Source of the DNA: Gemmatimonadota bacterium
GTDB lineage: Bacteria > Gemmatimonadota > Gemmatimonadetes > Gemmatimonadales > Gemmatimonadaceae
Direction of reading: 5' to 3'
Assembly: GCA_021324775.1 (NCBI GenBank)
Contig: JAJPIM010000035.1
Span: 29,909-93,908 of the forward strand
DNA: 64,000 bases
Of this stretch, positions 62,871 through 64,000 are shown piece after piece; positions within the stretch are counted from its first letter, which is position 1; each line of letters opens with the position of its first letter. Both the position numbers and the translations under genes were made by a program. The notes under the pieces were generated by a model. That model had not been told where the DNA came from. It searched no databases and saw only the letters and a program-made list of their open reading frames with translations.

Positions 62871-63694
62871 GCGTGATCGTATTGACGGAATGTCGTTGCC
62901 GCGATCTGCAGGCCGGCGCCCACCGTGAGCCCCAAACGATCGTGGATCGGGAAGCGGCCGAGTACCACGCCCGGCGTAACAAAGAGCTGATTGTCCCCCC
63001 GCTTGGAGCCGTCCCGCCAGGTCTCACCATTGAACTCGAACTCCGGCCACAGGAATCGGGTGAGATGGTATTGCAGCGTGACGTTATACAGGAAGGCGTG
63101 CCCGATGTCGCTGGCGTTGCCACCTGGGATGTTGACGCCGGCCGTAGCCTGCACGTCGAAGTCGCCCCATCCCTTCCCGCCCGCCAAAGTGGGCGTGATG
63201 ATCGCCACCCCCTCCCCGTTTGCCTCGCCGCCGGTCGGCAACGTTGCCCCGAGAAAGCCGGTGAGAATGCAGTCGCAATGCGTTTCATTTCCCGAGAGGA
63301 TCCGGTACTTGAGCAGCAGCGGCCAATCGCCCCAGCCATCGGGGTCCTTGGGATTCCGGTGGACTGTGTATGCCGGCACACCGACAATCAGCTCGACGGG
63401 GTTGAATGGGATCAACTCGAGCCCCTTGCCGTTGTCATAGATCGTGGTATTCGTGCCGGCAGGTGTGGTCCGCGAGATGAAATCGGCCCGAAACTCCTGC
63501 TCCAACCGCGGGGTCGTGGTGTAGATCGGCGTTACCCAGTGCGGCTGCTGCGACTGGATCGCTGTGGCCCGCTGCTCCCACTGGTTGAAAAAGCCGCCAC
63601 CGCTCGTACTGTCCTGCGCCAGGCAGGGGGTTGCTACGCAGCCCAGAGCGCACAGCACCGCGCCGCGCAGGGCAGCCGAGTCGCCAATCGTCAC
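62840..63694 (-). CDS. Outer-membrane beta-barrel protein (phenol-degradation MetA-like family)
   Basis: A 284-residue precursor. The GTG at 63692-63694 has a perfect GGAGG 5 nt upstream and gives a signal peptide (LRGAVLCALGCVATPCLAQ). The mature protein has alternating strands and the family-typical end PEFEFNGETW..., LFVTPGVVLGRFPIHDRLGLTVGAGLQIA and a terminal Phe (LTLRMPF), as in beta-barrel proteins. It may form a channel or bind ligands; it is coupled to the binding-protein gene that follows. A promoter and a palindrome lie upstream. Confidence 0.8.
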   Translation of the reverse strand: MTIGDSAALRGAVLCALGCVATPCLAQDSTSGGGFFNQWEQRATAIQSQQPHWVTPIYTTTPRLEQEFRADFISRTTPAGTNTTIYDNGKGLELIPFNPVELIVGVPAYTVHRNPKDPDGWGDWPLLLKYRILSGNETHCDCILTGFLGATLPTGGEANGEGVAIITPTLAGGKGWGDFDVQATAGVNIPGGNASDIGHAFLYNVTLQYHLTRFLWPEFEFNGETWRDGSKRGDNQLFVTPGVVLGRFPIHDRLGLTVGAGLQIAATTFRQYDHAWTLTLRMPF

Positions 63695-63774
63695 ACGATC
63701 CTCCGGAACGGTTCGTCGTGGAAAGCCGGGACCACTCTGGCTCGTGCTGCCGATCAGCGAGGCAGCCCACTCCG

Positions 63775-63803
63775 AACGTATCACTGGAGGGAACGTTAGG
63801 CAA
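63775..63803 (-). promoter_or_regulatory. Sigma70-type promoter for the outer-membrane/binding-protein genes
   Basis: TTGCCT (63798-63803), 17-bp spacer and TACGTT (63775-63780) on the minus strand. The -35 box lies within the palindrome at 63787-63822, so a protein bound there would block transcription. Confidence 0.55.
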
Positions 63804-63822
63804 CGCTACCTAACGTTCCCTC
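63787..63822. repeat. Perfect 14-bp inverted repeat (operator or terminator)
   Basis: GAGGGAACGTTAGG (63787-63800), 8-nt spacer and CCTAACGTTCCCTC (63809-63822). It lies 15 bp downstream of the oxidoreductase stop and overlaps the promoter of the next gene. No T-tract follows on either strand. Confidence 0.9.
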
Positions 63823-63837
63823 ACAATTGCGTTCCGG

Positions 63838-64000
63838 CTACAGCATCGCGAGCACCTGCTGTGCGGCGCGGTGCCCTTCGGCGGCGGCAATCGGCCAGTG
63901 CTGGTTGCCATTCAGCTCGGAGTGGCCGAAGGTCACCCGCCCCCACGGCTGGCGCAGCAGATCCGCCGGCGTCGGCTTCCCGTTCTTCGGCGTGTAGAAC
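63838..64000 (-). CDS. FAD-dependent oxidoreductase, C-terminal end (runs off the window)
   Basis: Only the last 53 codons are present: FYTPKNGKPTPADLLRQPWGRVTFGHSELNGNQHWPIAAAEGHRAAQQVLAML. The GRVTFGHSELNGNQHW...AAAEGHRAA pattern is the C-terminal FAD-binding region of NAD(P)/FAD-dependent oxidoreductases of the amine-oxidase type. Substrate cannot be told from this fragment. Confidence 0.7.
   Translation of the reverse strand, partial: FYTPKNGKPTPADLLRQPWGRVTFGHSELNGNQHWPIAAAEGHRAAQQVLAML

Overview
The window is high-GC bacterial DNA (roughly two thirds G+C by eye) packed with housekeeping genes and no phage, IS element, CRISPR array, tRNA or rRNA that I could find. The gene set suggests a Gram-negative, Gemmatimonadota-like bacterium. 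The pointers are lipoproteins and beta-barrel proteins, a GatCAB amidotransferase, a bacillithiol-type glycosyltransferase (BshA), a Bacteroidetes/Gemmatimonadetes-type GlmU-like protein, two BatA/B/C clusters and a CIRCE-controlled groESL. The phylum is an inference. Most start codons are GTG or ATG with a few TTG, and neighbouring genes are typically coupled by ATGA or GTGA overlaps.

Layout from left to right. (1) 1-9160, minus: the transcription/translation operon rimP-nusA-ylxQ-infB-rbfA-truB-ribF, then secD-secF with its own promoter. A hairpin plus T-tract sits in the rimP leader. (2) 9235-11282, minus: murA and pgeF (cell wall). (3) 11459-13456, plus: a DUF948 protein, a YtxH-like protein and a zinc-dependent phospholipase C-like protein. 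(4) 13426-22000, minus: a lipoprotein, serS, a histidine kinase, a UvrD/PcrA helicase and gatC-gatA-gatB. (5) 22112-25218, plus: a Roadblock/LC7 protein, a CheY-like receiver, manC and a GlmU-like sugar nucleotidyl/acyltransferase. (6) 25258-27359, minus: groEL, groES and a perfect CIRCE operator. (7) 27511-33779, minus: mutL-miaA-bshA-uppP-birA-coaX. (8) 33839-44820, minus: one coupled operon that runs from an M50 protease through scpA-scpB and an Rlu-type pseudouridine synthase into a complete MoxR/Bat cluster. (9) rpsT on plus with a strong terminator. (10) 45389-50094, minus: SRAP protein, pyrR-pyrB-pyrC and a zinc-ribbon coiled-coil protein. (11) 50187-57938, plus: a small membrane protein, a second MoxR/Bat cluster and two hypothetical proteins. 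(12) 58006-64000: an LTXXQ-type lipoprotein, a PiT phosphate transporter, small proteins, an outer-membrane protein coupled to a tungstate/molybdate-type binding protein, and the end of an FAD-dependent oxidoreductase.

Three regulatory themes stand out. First, the promoters I can recognise share TTGAC-like -35 boxes, 16-18 bp spacers and a -10 box of the type TAnnnT, very often TA(G/C)(G/C)TT. Second, short degenerate tandem arrays with a 14-15 bp unit recur at gene junctions, at 5' ends of genes and in a SecD insert; in one case every repeat carries both a ribosome-binding-like GGAG and an in-frame GTG. Third, several genes end in strong hairpins without a T-tract, while only two typical hairpin/T-tract terminators are seen, and one of those lies inside the rimP leader and may be an attenuator.
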